A DNA stretch of 37,317 bases from Flavobacteriaceae bacterium CG_4_10_14_3_um_filter_33_47 (GCA_002784145.1 PFKE01000152.1:1-37317), one strand, 5' to 3'. Positions 25,330-34,241 are shown, counted from the first letter of the stretch. Notes: generated by a model not told the origin, from the sequence alone. Numbers and translations: made by a program.

Positions 25330-27222
25330 TTAATGTTTTCCTACTTTATGTGTTTTTAGCTTGTGTGTTATTTCGTCAATAATCAACGGATCATCAATGG
25401 TTGATGGTATGGTAAATGGTTCGTTATCTGCAATACTTCGCAATAGTTTTCGAAGTATTTTTCCAGATCTCGTTTTTGGTAACCTATCAACAATAATGAC
25501 CTGTTTTAATGAAGCCACGGCGCCTATTTTTTTTCTTATATTTTGAACGACTTCGTCTTGGATTACAGATTCGGCAATTTCGTTTCCAAATTTAGTCACC
25601 GCTAAGGCTAAAGGAATCTGTCCTTTAAGATCGTCATGAATTCCAATGACTGCACATTCAGCCACGGATGCATGAGATGCCACGACCTCTTCCATTTCAG
25701 CTGTTGATAATCGGTGTCCGGCAACATTGATAACATCATCTACTCTTCCTGTGATATAAACATAGCCGTCTTTGTCTTTATATCCGCCATCACCCGAAAA
25801 ATAATAGCCTGAAAAACGCTCTAAATAACCAGCAACAAAACGCTCTGGATTACCCCAAATATTCATTAGATTGCCTGGAGGCAAGGGCAGTTTCACGACT
25901 ACAAAACCTTCGGTTCCTTCAGGAACAACTTCCCCAAGATCATTTAAAATTTGGATATCATAGCCACAAACCGGGAATGTTGCAGAACCTGGTTTTACTT
26001 TCGCCAATTCTACACCAACCATATTGGCCAACATAGGCCAGCCTGATTCTGTTTGCCACCAATGGTCTATTACAGGAACTTTTAATTTTTCTTCAGCCCA
26101 TTTTAGGGTTGACACATCACAGCGTTCGCCTGCTAAAAATTGATATTTTAATTTTGAAATATCATACTCTTTTAAAAAATTTCCATTGGGATCTTCTTTT
26201 TTAATAGCTCTAATAGCTGTTGGTGCAGTAAACATTACTTTCACCTTGTACTCTTCTATGATACGCCAAAAGGTTGATGCATCGGGGGTTTTAACCGGTT
26301 TTCCTTCAAATAAAATGGTTGTATTTCTATTTATAAGAGGTCCATACACGATATAGCTATGCCCTACTACCCAACCCACATCACTTGCTGCCCAATACAC
26401 ATCGCCCTGTTCTACGCCATAAATATATTTCATAGAAAACTTTAAAGCGGTTGCATATCCACCAGAATCTCTTATGATGCCTTTAGGTTTACCGGTGGTA
26501 CCAGAGGTATATAAAATGTACGATGGATGTGTGGATTCCAGTGCAACTGGGTCTGCTGGTGTTGCAGTACTTACTGCCTTAACATAATCAATATCATAGG
26601 GTTTTCCTGGAGTATCAGCCCCTAAATGTCTTTGGTAAATAATGACACTACTTGGCTTATGCTCGGCCAATTTAATGGCTTCATCCACAAAAGGTTTGTA
26701 AGGTAGGATTCTGTCTATTTCTATCCCACTAGAAGCTGTTAAAATCAATCGAGGTTTACAATCATCAATTCTAATAGCTAACTCATTGGGAGCAAATCCT
26801 CCAAAAACCACGGAGTGTATCACACCTATTCTGGCACAAGCTAGCATGGAATAAACAGCTTGTGGAATCATTGGCATATAAATAATAGCGGTATCGCCTT
26901 TTTTTAAACCAATTTCTTTAAGTGCACCTGCTAATTTTGACACCTCTTTGTGCAACCTATTGTAGGTAATAATTTCTTTTGAATTGGTTACTGGCGAATC
27001 ATAAATAATGGCATTTTGTCTGCCAAAACCATCTTCAATGTGCTTATCTATACATAAATAGCTTAGATTTAGCTTGCCATCTTCAAACCATTGATAATGC
27101 CCATCATCATTTTTTGTAAGAATGTTTTCTGGGTCTTTATACCATGATAACTTTTGTGCCTGCTGTTTCCAGAATGCTTCAGGATTGTTTAGGCTTTGGC
27201 TGTAAAACTCTTGATAGGTCAT
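25330..27222 (-). CDS. prpE: Propionyl-CoA synthetase-like acyl-CoA ligase (PrpE/ACSS3 type)
   Basis: The 630-residue protein is an AMP-forming ligase, clearly different from the adjacent acetyl-CoA synthetase and closest to PrpE. The features are HSVVFGGFAPNELAIRIDD, a PrpE-type stretch GIEIDRILPYKPFVDEAI, YTSGTTGKPKGIIRDSGGYATAL, DHWWQTESGWPMLANMVG (SGWP in place of TGGI/TGSW), LPLPPGNLMNIWG, and LPKTRSGKILRK with the likely acetylation-site K588. It should activate propionate, and possibly butyrate or acetate, to the CoA ester. Propionyl-CoA would then feed the carboxylase encoded 3 kb away. It overlaps the 74-residue gene upstream by 4 bases. Confidence 0.92.
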   Translation of the reverse strand: MTYQEFYSQSLNNPEAFWKQQAQKLSWYKDPENILTKNDDGHYQWFEDGKLNLSYLCIDKHIEDGFGRQNAIIYDSPVTNSKEIITYNRLHKEVSKLAGALKEIGLKKGDTAIIYMPMIPQAVYSMLACARIGVIHSVVFGGFAPNELAIRIDDCKPRLILTASSGIEIDRILPYKPFVDEAIKLAEHKPSSVIIYQRHLGADTPGKPYDIDYVKAVSTATPADPVALESTHPSYILYTSGTTGKPKGIIRDSGGYATALKFSMKYIYGVEQGDVYWAASDVGWVVGHSYIVYGPLINRNTTILFEGKPVKTPDASTFWRIIEEYKVKVMFTAPTAIRAIKKEDPNGNFLKEYDISKLKYQFLAGERCDVSTLKWAEEKLKVPVIDHWWQTESGWPMLANMVGVELAKVKPGSATFPVCGYDIQILNDLGEVVPEGTEGFVVVKLPLPPGNLMNIWGNPERFVAGYLERFSGYYFSGDGGYKDKDGYVYITGRVDDVINVAGHRLSTAEMEEVVASHASVAECAVIGIHDDLKGQIPLALAVTKFGNEIAESVIQDEVVQNIRKKIGAVASLKQVIIVDRLPKTRSGKILRKLLRSIADNEPFTIPSTIDDPLIIDEITHKLKTHKVGKH

Positions 27223-27443
27223 GATTTGTGTTTTTTAGTATTAAATAGACCAAACCAATTTGGATTTAAAATCTTTAATTTGATTAATGCCCAAATAATA
27301 ACTATAAAAGAAGCTCCCATAACCACGGAGTTTAAAAAACTTACTTCGGAACTATTTTCTAGTTTAAAACGAAAGTATAAGGTAACAACAGCATAGATAC
27401 TTATCAAAATATCTGACGCCAAAGGATTTAATTGAAATTTCAT
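27219..27443 (-). CDS. Small membrane protein at the head of the prpE-acs unit
   Basis: The 74-residue protein has two hydrophobic segments (ASDILISIYAVVTLYFRF and FLNSVVMGASFIVIIWALIKL) and a basic C-terminal end (LFNTKKHKS). Its last four bases overlap the PrpE start, so it is translated with prpE. A good promoter lies just upstream (27454-27484). I do not recognise a family. Position suggests an accessory to propionate/acetate uptake or activation; this is inference. Confidence 0.65.
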   Translation of the reverse strand: MKFQLNPLASDILISIYAVVTLYFRFKLENSSEVSFLNSVVMGASFIVIIWALIKLKILNPNWFGLFNTKKHKS

Positions 27444-27453
27444 ATGGACTCAC

Positions 27454-27484
27454 TTAAATTAAACAATGGTTGTTTGCACACAAA
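27454..27484 (-). promoter_or_regulatory. Promoter of the small-protein/prpE/acs operon
   Basis: On the minus strand TTTG (27484-27481) is followed by exactly 19 bases and TAATTTAA (27461-27454), a good fit to the Bacteroidota TTTG-N19-TAnnTTTG promoter. An inverted repeat AAACAA-TGG-TTGTTT (27461-27475) fills the spacer and touches the -7 box, the place for a repressor or activator site. Confidence 0.5.
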
Positions 27485-27491
27485 ACCATAA

Positions 27492-27857
27492 TTAATTTAG
27501 TAGTTCAAGTATTTCTGAAACTATTTTTTTTAATGAAAACGGCTTTGTTAAATACTTGTCTGCTCCTAGTTTTAAGCCTTTTTCAATATCTGAAGCTTTA
27601 TTTTTGGCCGTTAAAAACACCACTTTGGTTTGTTTTAAACGGTCTTGGTTTTTAATATACTGTAAAGTTTGATATCCGTCAACATTGGGCATCATAATAT
27701 CCAACAATACAACATCTGGAGAATTATTTTCTAATATATGCAATGCTTCTTTTCCATCTCTGGCTATATACACTTCAAAATCTTGCTTTTTAAAGGTGTA
27801 TTCAAGAGTCATGACTATATTTGGTTCATCATCAACAATTAAAATTTTCTTCTTCAT
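27492..27857 (-). CDS. Single-domain response regulator (CheY-like)
   Basis: The 121-residue protein is one receiver domain with nothing after it. The acidic pocket is D9-D10-E11 in ILIVDDEPN, the phospho-acceptor is D53 in VVLLDIMMPNVDGY, the switch Thr is in VVFLTAKN, and the Lys is in KYLTKPFSLKK. It lies 15 bases after the symporter-histidine kinase gene and is presumably its partner. The known CbrB and CrbR regulators of this sensor type have DNA-binding output domains; this one has none, so it must act through another protein, such as a DNA-binding partner or a phosphorelay. Confidence 0.93.
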   Translation of the reverse strand: MKKKILIVDDEPNIVMTLEYTFKKQDFEVYIARDGKEALHILENNSPDVVLLDIMMPNVDGYQTLQYIKNQDRLKQTKVVFLTAKNKASDIEKGLKLGADKYLTKPFSLKKIVSEILELLN

Positions 27858-27872
27858 ATAAACTAGTACAAG

Positions 27873-30563
27873 TTACATAAAAGGCAGCTTAAAAACAAAG
27901 GTTGCTCCATTTTTATTGCTTTTTTTAGCCCAAATTTTACCATGATGTTGTTCTAGTATTTGTTTACAAATGGCTAAACCTAATCCACTACCATGGGGTT
28001 TGATGGTATTTTGATTTTTTGATTGATAAAACTTGTCAAAAATATACTCAAAATCCTCGTCCGGAATGCCTTTTCCATTGTCAATTACATATACTTCAAC
28101 AAAATTGTTTATCATTTTATATTCAATAGTAATTTTTCCTTTATTTGGTTCTGTAAACTTTAATGCGTTTGATAGTAAATTGGTTAGCACTTGCACAATT
28201 CTATCTTCATCATAAGAAAAAACAAAATCCACTAAATTATCATTTATAATAGCAATGCCTTTGTTAATGGCCAATTGCTGAACACTTGAAATAGCCTGTT
28301 TTATAGTTATTTTGATGTTGTTTTGTTTAATATTCAATTCATGTTTCCCTTTTGAAAGTTTCTCAAAATCCAGAATATTGTTTATAAGTCTAGAAAGTCT
28401 ATCAGAATCATTTAGCATATTACTTAAAAATTGTGCCTTGATTTCTGAAGGCATGTCATTATCTTCATCCATTAACAATTCTGTAGAAGCTCTAATTCCT
28501 GTGATGGGCGTTTTTAATTCATGGGCAACCGTATCTAAAAATTCATCCTTTTGTTTGTCTTTACTAATAAGTTCTTCGTTAGCCTGCTTTAACTTTAGGG
28601 CTAGATTGGACAACTCCTCAGATTTTTCACGCAGTATCTTATTATTGGCTATGGTTTCTTTTGATTCTTCTAATATTTTTAAAACTTCAATCAAACTAAT
28701 TTGCTCTTCCTTAACAACACTGGCTATTAAAATTTTTGCAGAAGCGCTACCAATACTACCGGTAAGCAGTTTTTCTGAAAAGTTAATCAATCTTGCATCG
28801 GCCATTTGTGTATTAGGTGGTATTTTATACTTTAAAAAAAACAGGTTTAAGGCGCGTTGAGCCCTTTCTTCTCCTAAAAATTTATTTAAAACATTTTTTA
28901 TATCGGATACATAGGCTTCACCCTTCCATACTAAGGCGCTGTCTTGTAAAGACGAATAGTTTCTGCTATCCACAAACATCTCAGCATAATTCCGTTCACG
29001 GTAATTTCCTTTTGACGTTAATGAAAAAATTAAATAACATAAAACGTTTGCAGACATACTCCAAAAAAAGGCATGTGCAGGTGGTGATAAAAAATCAATT
29101 CCGAATAATGCATAGGGTTTTAAGGCTGCTATGTTAAATAAGCCATGATCTGTAAAATCATGAATGCCAGTAAAAGCCTCTATGGTAAAAGGCAATACCA
29201 GTGTATAAACCGTTATAAAAAAACCTACCAAAATACCAATTATAGAAGCTTTGGAAGAACCTCTATTCCAGAATAATCCTACAAAAAACGAAGGTGCCAA
29301 TTGCGAAATTATTACAAATGACATTAAGCCGATAGAATACAATGATAGCTCAATTGAAAAATTAATATAAAAAATATACGCGGTAATGATGATAATAAAA
29401 ATTGAAATACGTCGGATATTTTTTATATACTTTGAGTTTTTTTCCGGTTGTCCTTTTATGAATTTATCCAAAAAACCATAAGGAATTATTAGGTTATTAC
29501 TGACCATGGTTGATAATGCCAGAGTTGACACAACAACCATGGAAATCACCGCTGAAAATCCACCCAAAAACACTAAAAGTGCTAAAAACACATGGTTGTT
29601 TTGAAGTGGCAGTAATAAGGTGAAATATTCCGCATTAACAGAATTTCCGAAGCTTAGCTTTCCTCCCCAAGCTATAAAAATCACAAAAATATTGAACAAT
29701 AATAAATACAATGGAAACATCCAGATGGCTTGTTTTAAATATTTCTCTCTAGTATTTTCAATAACAGAAAGCTGAAATTGCCTGGGCAATAAAAAAATGG
29801 CTATAAAAGAAATCATCATCATAAAAAACCAATCAAATCCGGCTTCTAATCCGTTTATTTTTGTTAAACTTTCGAAATTTGGCGTTAAAGAAATTTTATT
29901 ATAAATATCTGAAGTTCCATCAAATAGAAAATAGGTTACGTAAATACCGATGATTAAGAAAAACAATAATTTTAAAATGGATTCAAATGCTACTGAAACC
30001 ACGATACCACGATGTTTTTCTGAAGCATCGGAAGTTTGAGTTCCAAAAAAAGTTGCAAAAAGAGCTAATAACACAGCAATATAAAAAGTGGAATCATCAA
30101 AAATATTAGTAGACATATAACTGGTTTCATACGTCATAATCTCAAATGTTTCAGAAATTGCTTTAAGTTGTAATGAGATATAAGGCACTATTCCAAAAAC
30201 ACATATCACTGTAATTAATGCTCCTAAAAAGCGATTGTTTCCATATCTAAGGGATACAAAATCTGCAATGGAAGAAATTTTATGCTGTTTAGAAATTCGG
30301 ATTATTTTTCTTAAAACAACAATCCATAAAGGCGTTGCTATTACCGGGCCTAAGTAAATAGGCAGAAAGCTTATTCCTGAATTTGCTGCTATTCCAACAC
30401 TTCCATAATAGGTCCATGCAGAACAATAAACCGCTAATGAAAGTGTATAAACAAACGGATTGTTTACCCACTTACTTTTAGCGTTTTTTTCAGCATAAAA
30501 AGCGATGTAAAACAGAATCGCTAAATAACAGATAATAATACTTATTAGTGCATAATTACTCAT
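27873..30563 (-). CDS. Sodium:solute symporter-histidine kinase fusion (CbrA/CrbS-like)
   Basis: The 896-residue protein joins a 13-segment SSS (SLC5) transporter unit (residues about 1-530; SLAVYCSAWTYYGSVG, PIYLGPVIATPLWIVVLRK, IADFVSLRYGNNRFLGALI), a STAC linker (about 545-640; FLGEERAQRALNLFFLKYKIPP), a coiled coil and a HisKA/ATPase kinase. The phospho-acceptor is H681 in DTVAHELKTPITGIRAS; the ATPase has LLSNALKFT, DNGKGIPDEDF and GSGLGLAICKQI. CbrA and CrbS are known sensors of this build, CrbS controlling acetate switch genes such as acs. Placement beside acs, prpE and an acetate-type symporter supports sensing of short-chain acids. It overlaps the upstream small gene by 8 bases. Confidence 0.93.
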   Translation of the reverse strand: MSNYALISIIICYLAILFYIAFYAEKNAKSKWVNNPFVYTLSLAVYCSAWTYYGSVGIAANSGISFLPIYLGPVIATPLWIVVLRKIIRISKQHKISSIADFVSLRYGNNRFLGALITVICVFGIVPYISLQLKAISETFEIMTYETSYMSTNIFDDSTFYIAVLLALFATFFGTQTSDASEKHRGIVVSVAFESILKLLFFLIIGIYVTYFLFDGTSDIYNKISLTPNFESLTKINGLEAGFDWFFMMMISFIAIFLLPRQFQLSVIENTREKYLKQAIWMFPLYLLLFNIFVIFIAWGGKLSFGNSVNAEYFTLLLPLQNNHVFLALLVFLGGFSAVISMVVVSTLALSTMVSNNLIIPYGFLDKFIKGQPEKNSKYIKNIRRISIFIIIITAYIFYINFSIELSLYSIGLMSFVIISQLAPSFFVGLFWNRGSSKASIIGILVGFFITVYTLVLPFTIEAFTGIHDFTDHGLFNIAALKPYALFGIDFLSPPAHAFFWSMSANVLCYLIFSLTSKGNYRERNYAEMFVDSRNYSSLQDSALVWKGEAYVSDIKNVLNKFLGEERAQRALNLFFLKYKIPPNTQMADARLINFSEKLLTGSIGSASAKILIASVVKEEQISLIEVLKILEESKETIANNKILREKSEELSNLALKLKQANEELISKDKQKDEFLDTVAHELKTPITGIRASTELLMDEDNDMPSEIKAQFLSNMLNDSDRLSRLINNILDFEKLSKGKHELNIKQNNIKITIKQAISSVQQLAINKGIAIINDNLVDFVFSYDEDRIVQVLTNLLSNALKFTEPNKGKITIEYKMINNFVEVYVIDNGKGIPDEDFEYIFDKFYQSKNQNTIKPHGSGLGLAICKQILEQHHGKIWAKKSNKNGATFVFKLPFM

Positions 30564-30750
30564 AATGCCTCTTTAAAACGATATAAGAAATAACCACAGA
30601 TAATAACCAAATTGAAAATATTGAAAAATAAAATATAGGTATTCCAAAAACATCTCCATCCAAATTAAAAACCAGCACAAATGGCAGGTTAAATAACAGA
30701 AACAAGCTTATAGAAAGTACAATCAGCTTTTGTTCGTGACGCTTTTTCAT
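30556..30750 (-). CDS. Small membrane protein preceding the symporter-kinase
   Basis: The 64-residue protein has a basic start (MKKRHEQK) and two membrane segments (LIVLSISLFLLFNLPFVLVF and IPIFYFSIFSIWLLSVVISYIVL). Its stop overlaps the symporter-kinase start by 8 bases. Small two-segment partners (DUF485, DUF3311, DUF4212 types) commonly go with SSS symporters, so this may be the partner of the kinase's transporter unit. No family is recognised for certain. Confidence 0.7.
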   Translation of the reverse strand: MKKRHEQKLIVLSISLFLLFNLPFVLVFNLDGDVFGIPIFYFSIFSIWLLSVVISYIVLKRHYE

Positions 30751-30782
30751 GAAACAGATTAAATATTGCTTTTAAATGTATG

Positions 30783-30819
30783 AAAAAAAACAGTATCGCA
30801 AATACATGCAATACTGTTT
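30783..30819 (-). terminator. Terminator of the porin-DUF4212-symporter operon
   Basis: A nine-base stem (AAACAGTAT with ATACTGTTT), extended by two pairs after a mismatch, lies 21 bases past the symporter stop. On the minus strand it is followed by eight T (30783-30790). It separates the transport operon from the sensor operon. Confidence 0.8.
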
Positions 30820-30840
30820 ATATAACCAACCAAAAGGCTA

Positions 30841-32613
30841 TTAATGACCAGTTGCTTCTCCAGCACCACTGGGTATTCTAATACTTTCAACGATTTCTTG
30901 AACATGGATTGGTGGCGCTGCGGTTAATCTTGAAACAACCACAGAAACGATGACATTTAAAATCATGGCTACCGTACCAAATCCTTCAGGCGAAGTACTA
31001 AACCACCATTCACTTGCCGGTCTAGCATCCATAACTCCAATGAGTCCTGTTTTATAACGAATCATGTAAAACATCATTAAAGTTATGCCTACGATCATCC
31101 CTGAAATGGCACCTTCTTTATTCATTCTCTTATCAAAAATCCCTAAAATAATTGCTGGAAAAAATGATGCTGCTGCTAAACCAAATGCCAATGCCACAAC
31201 TGCGGCAACAAAGCCTGGTGGATAAATTCCAAAAATACCAGCGATAATGATGGCTACTAAAATGGCAATACGGGCTGCCATTAACTCGCCTTTTTCAGAA
31301 ATATTTGGCTTGATTTGTTTTTTAATCAAATCATGTGAAATTGAGGTAGAAATGACCAATAATAAACCTGCTGCAGTTGATAAAGCTGCTGCCAATCCAC
31401 CGGCAGCAACTAATGCAATGACCCAGTTAGGTAAATTAGCAATCTCAGGATTTGCTAATACCATAATATCTCTGTCAACATACAATTCATTAGTATCTTC
31501 AGTTGCATTTGAGATTAAACGCTCACCATAAAGACCTCTTTCATTGGTATATGCTGGTTTTCCCTTAGTTGATGCACCTTCTACATATTGAATTTTACCA
31601 TCACCGTTTTTATCGCTCCAAGCTATTAACCCAGTATTTTCCCAATTTTTAAACCATTCTGGAATAGAAGTATATTCTTTATCACTTACGGTCTCAATAA
31701 GATTAGTTCTTGAAAACACTGCAATAGCAGGTGCTGTGGAATATAATATGGCAATAAACAATAAGGCCAAACCTGCAGATTTTCTTGCATCTTTTACTTT
31801 GGGTACGGTAAAGAATCTTACAATAACATGAGGCAATCCTGCTGTACCAACCATTAAAGCTAAGGTAATTGCAAAAACATCCCAAGTAGATTTAGTTCCA
31901 CTAGTATATTCTTTAAAGCCTAATTGTGTATGAAGTGTATCTAACTTATCCAATAAATAAACTCCATCATGTGTTTTGCTTCCCATTCCTAATTGAGGAA
32001 TTGGATTTCCTGTCATTTGTAAAGAAATAAATATGGCTGGAACCATAAATGCAAAAATCAAAACACAATATTGAGCAACTTGAGTATAGGTGATCCCTTT
32101 CATACCGCCTAAAAAGGCAAAAACAAGAACCACTGCCATTCCTATAATTACTCCTAAATTAATATCAACTTGTAAGAATTGCGAAAAAACAATCCCAACA
32201 CCACGCATTTGTCCAGCTACATAAGTAAAAGAAACAATTAATGCGCAAATAACGGCCACTGTTCTTGCTGTATTTGAATAATATCTGTCTCCAATAAAAT
32301 CAGGCACCGTAAACTTTCCAAATTTTCTTAAATAAGGTGCCAAAAGTAAGGCTAACAGTACATAACCGCCTGTCCATCCCATTAGATAAACCGAGCCATC
32401 ATAACCTGCAAATGAAATAATTCCCGCCATACTTATAAAAGAAGCGGCACTCATCCAGTCAGCCGCAGTAGCCATGCCATTGGCTAATGGTGAAACACCT
32501 CCACCGGCAACATAGAATTCTTTAGTTGAACCTGCTCTGGCCCAAATTGCGATTCCAAAATAAAGGGCGAAAGTAACCCCTACTAATATCCATGTCCATG
32601 TTTGTACACTCAT
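30841..32613 (-). CDS. Sodium:solute symporter, large subunit of a DUF4212 pair (acetate/short-chain acid type)
   Basis: The 590-residue protein is an SSS-family symporter with about 13 membrane segments and ActP-like features: YVAGGGVSPLANGMATAADWMSAASFISMAG, FTVPDFIGDRYYSNTARTVAVI, GLPHVIVRFFTVPKVKDARKSAG, AAGGLAAALSTAAGLLLVISTSISHDL. It fits the Na_symport_lg group, whose genes sit beside a DUF4212 gene, as here 24 bases upstream. A large extramembrane loop (about 305-390) holds an EF-hand-like loop, D334 to E345 (DKNGDGKIQYVE). The probable role is uptake of acetate or related acids driven by sodium or protons. A terminator follows. Confidence 0.9.
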   Translation of the reverse strand: MSVQTWTWILVGVTFALYFGIAIWARAGSTKEFYVAGGGVSPLANGMATAADWMSAASFISMAGIISFAGYDGSVYLMGWTGGYVLLALLLAPYLRKFGKFTVPDFIGDRYYSNTARTVAVICALIVSFTYVAGQMRGVGIVFSQFLQVDINLGVIIGMAVVLVFAFLGGMKGITYTQVAQYCVLIFAFMVPAIFISLQMTGNPIPQLGMGSKTHDGVYLLDKLDTLHTQLGFKEYTSGTKSTWDVFAITLALMVGTAGLPHVIVRFFTVPKVKDARKSAGLALLFIAILYSTAPAIAVFSRTNLIETVSDKEYTSIPEWFKNWENTGLIAWSDKNGDGKIQYVEGASTKGKPAYTNERGLYGERLISNATEDTNELYVDRDIMVLANPEIANLPNWVIALVAAGGLAAALSTAAGLLLVISTSISHDLIKKQIKPNISEKGELMAARIAILVAIIIAGIFGIYPPGFVAAVVALAFGLAAASFFPAIILGIFDKRMNKEGAISGMIVGITLMMFYMIRYKTGLIGVMDARPASEWWFSTSPEGFGTVAMILNVIVSVVVSRLTAAPPIHVQEIVESIRIPSGAGEATGH

Positions 32614-32637
32614 AATTTTTATTTTTTTAGTTAAGGG

Positions 32638-32898
32638 TTACTCGTCGAAACCGAATTTTTTATCTAGTTTGTTCATCAATCTTACGTAAACGAAAATAAG
32701 AACGACGAATACGTATATTGAGCCTTGTTGTGCGAACCAAAATCCAAGTTTGAATCCACCTAATTTTATATTATTCAATTCATCTTTAAATAATATCCCT
32801 GCTCCATAAGAAACTAAAAACCAAATGGTTAATAATATTACCAAATAGGTTAAGTTTTGTTTCCAATAAGCTGTTGCATGTTTTTGTTTTTCACTCAT
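32638..32898 (-). CDS. DUF4212 domain small membrane subunit
   Basis: The 86-residue protein has two membrane segments (LTYLVILLTIWFLVSYGAGILF and FWFAQQGSIYVFVVLIFVYVRLMNKLDKKFG) and the DUF4212 pattern: YWKQN near the start, GFKLGFWFAQQGSI in the middle, and an acidic end. It is the small partner (Na_symport_sm group) of the symporter that follows after 24 bases. The porin gene ends 12 bases upstream, so porin, small and large subunits are one operon. Confidence 0.92.
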   Translation of the reverse strand: MSEKQKHATAYWKQNLTYLVILLTIWFLVSYGAGILFKDELNNIKLGGFKLGFWFAQQGSIYVFVVLIFVYVRLMNKLDKKFGFDE

Positions 32899-32910
32899 TA
32901 TCGTTAAGTT

Positions 32911-34134
32911 TTATAGATATATCATGGCTTGAATTGTTAAAGTTCCTGTTGTTGAACTTCCAAATTTTTGGTTTTGATATTCTAAGGTTAATTTTGAATT
33001 GTGACCACTGAAGTAGGCATTAGTTCCAAGCCCGAAAATGTTTCTATTGTCACTAACGGCATCGTAAGAATTTGAAGCATAAGAAATGTAAGGCTGAAAT
33101 CTTGTTTTGGTTTTATCTCCTGGAATAACATATCCTAGATGACCGTAAACCATGCTTCCGGTACCATAAGCACTAAACAAATAATCTTTGCCATAATCGT
33201 TGTTTTGATAGGTGGCATAAGCTGTAATAGCACTGCCATCGTCTCCCAAAGGGGCATCATAAAAAGCATCAACCGCTAAAAGGCTAACATCTTCTCCTTT
33301 AAAATCGCCATTAGCATCTCTAATGACAGAACCACTAGGATGAATAAAAAAACCTGCGCCAACATTAAAAATTTTCTTTCCACCTAAATAACTTCCCACT
33401 TTAAATGGTAAAAAATTTGACTCTTGGTCTAGAAAATTATATTCAAAATAACCTGCATAGGCTTTTCCGGCATCTTTGGACCCTATGAGACGTTTACCCC
33501 CATAGACAGCTGGACCACCAGCAACAGGATCTCTAGCATCCAATCCATTGATTATGGCATCATTAATAGCTACTCGATACTCAAACTTTCCAAAATTTCC
33601 TTTAGCAAAAACACCAATGTGTCGGGCAAACTGATCTGTTAACCCAATGGTAGACCATGATTGACGATTGTTATCAAGAGTCATCATGTTTAAAGTGCTT
33701 TGGTTATTAAGTCTAGAAATACCATTAAAATAATGCAATCCCCCACCAATGGCGTGATTTTTTCCTAAACTGTATTGTGCCCATACATCATGAAAAAAGA
33801 GTTGTGAACCATCTCCTTTTCCAACCGGACTTAAAGTAGCACTATTAAGACTATTGAGTCCAAAATGTGTTAAAATTAAAAATTTGTCATTGATTTGTGC
33901 ATACATTAAAACTCTTGCACGTCTTAAATTGAAATTCAATTTGCTCGATTCCGCGGGAACATCATCACTATAGCTGGCCTGAACTTGGGCCCATGAAATG
34001 ATCCTGAAATATTTTTTACCATCTTCATCAAGTTTCACCTTCAATCCGCCATTGTAATCGGGCGAACCTTGTGAAAACACTAACTGAAAGAGGCATAAAA
34101 ATAACCCTAACAATACGTTGTTCTTTTTTCTCAT
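32911..34134 (-). CDS. Outer-membrane porin (phosphate-selective porin O/P-like)
   Basis: The 407-residue protein starts with a signal peptide (MRKKNNVLLGLFLCLFQLVFSQ). The mature part is built of alternating strands typical of a 16-strand porin: ISWAQVQASYSDD, NFNLRRARVLMYAQI, FHDVWAQYSLG, GHLGYVIPGDKTKTRFQPYISYASN, and an aromatic C-terminal strand with GTLTIQAMIYL. It looks like the porin O/P family, widely used by Bacteroidota. It leads the porin-DUF4212-symporter operon, which suggests it lets acetate or a similar small acid across the outer membrane; the substrate is inference. A 107-base gap with a terminator separates it from the InsA-like gene. Confidence 0.88.
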   Translation of the reverse strand: MRKKNNVLLGLFLCLFQLVFSQGSPDYNGGLKVKLDEDGKKYFRIISWAQVQASYSDDVPAESSKLNFNLRRARVLMYAQINDKFLILTHFGLNSLNSATLSPVGKGDGSQLFFHDVWAQYSLGKNHAIGGGLHYFNGISRLNNQSTLNMMTLDNNRQSWSTIGLTDQFARHIGVFAKGNFGKFEYRVAINDAIINGLDARDPVAGGPAVYGGKRLIGSKDAGKAYAGYFEYNFLDQESNFLPFKVGSYLGGKKIFNVGAGFFIHPSGSVIRDANGDFKGEDVSLLAVDAFYDAPLGDDGSAITAYATYQNNDYGKDYLFSAYGTGSMVYGHLGYVIPGDKTKTRFQPYISYASNSYDAVSDNRNIFGLGTNAYFSGHNSKLTLEYQNQKFGSSTTGTLTIQAMIYL

Positions 34135-34202
34135 AAATTTTTGAATGATTAGTTAATCAATTGGTTTTGTGTGCCATGCTAATCTGCAAAAAAGTAATAG
34201 TT

Positions 34203-34231
34203 AAAAAAAAATCAATATATCTTTATGTTAA
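34203..34231 (-). terminator. Probable terminator of the InsA-like gene
   Basis: On the minus strand TTAACATA-AAGA-TATATTGA can form an eight-base stem with one mismatch and one G-U pair, directly followed by nine T (34203-34211). It lies 11 bases past the stop of the 139-residue gene. The stem is weak but the T-run is strong. Confidence 0.5.
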
Positions 34232-34241
34232 TTTTATATAG

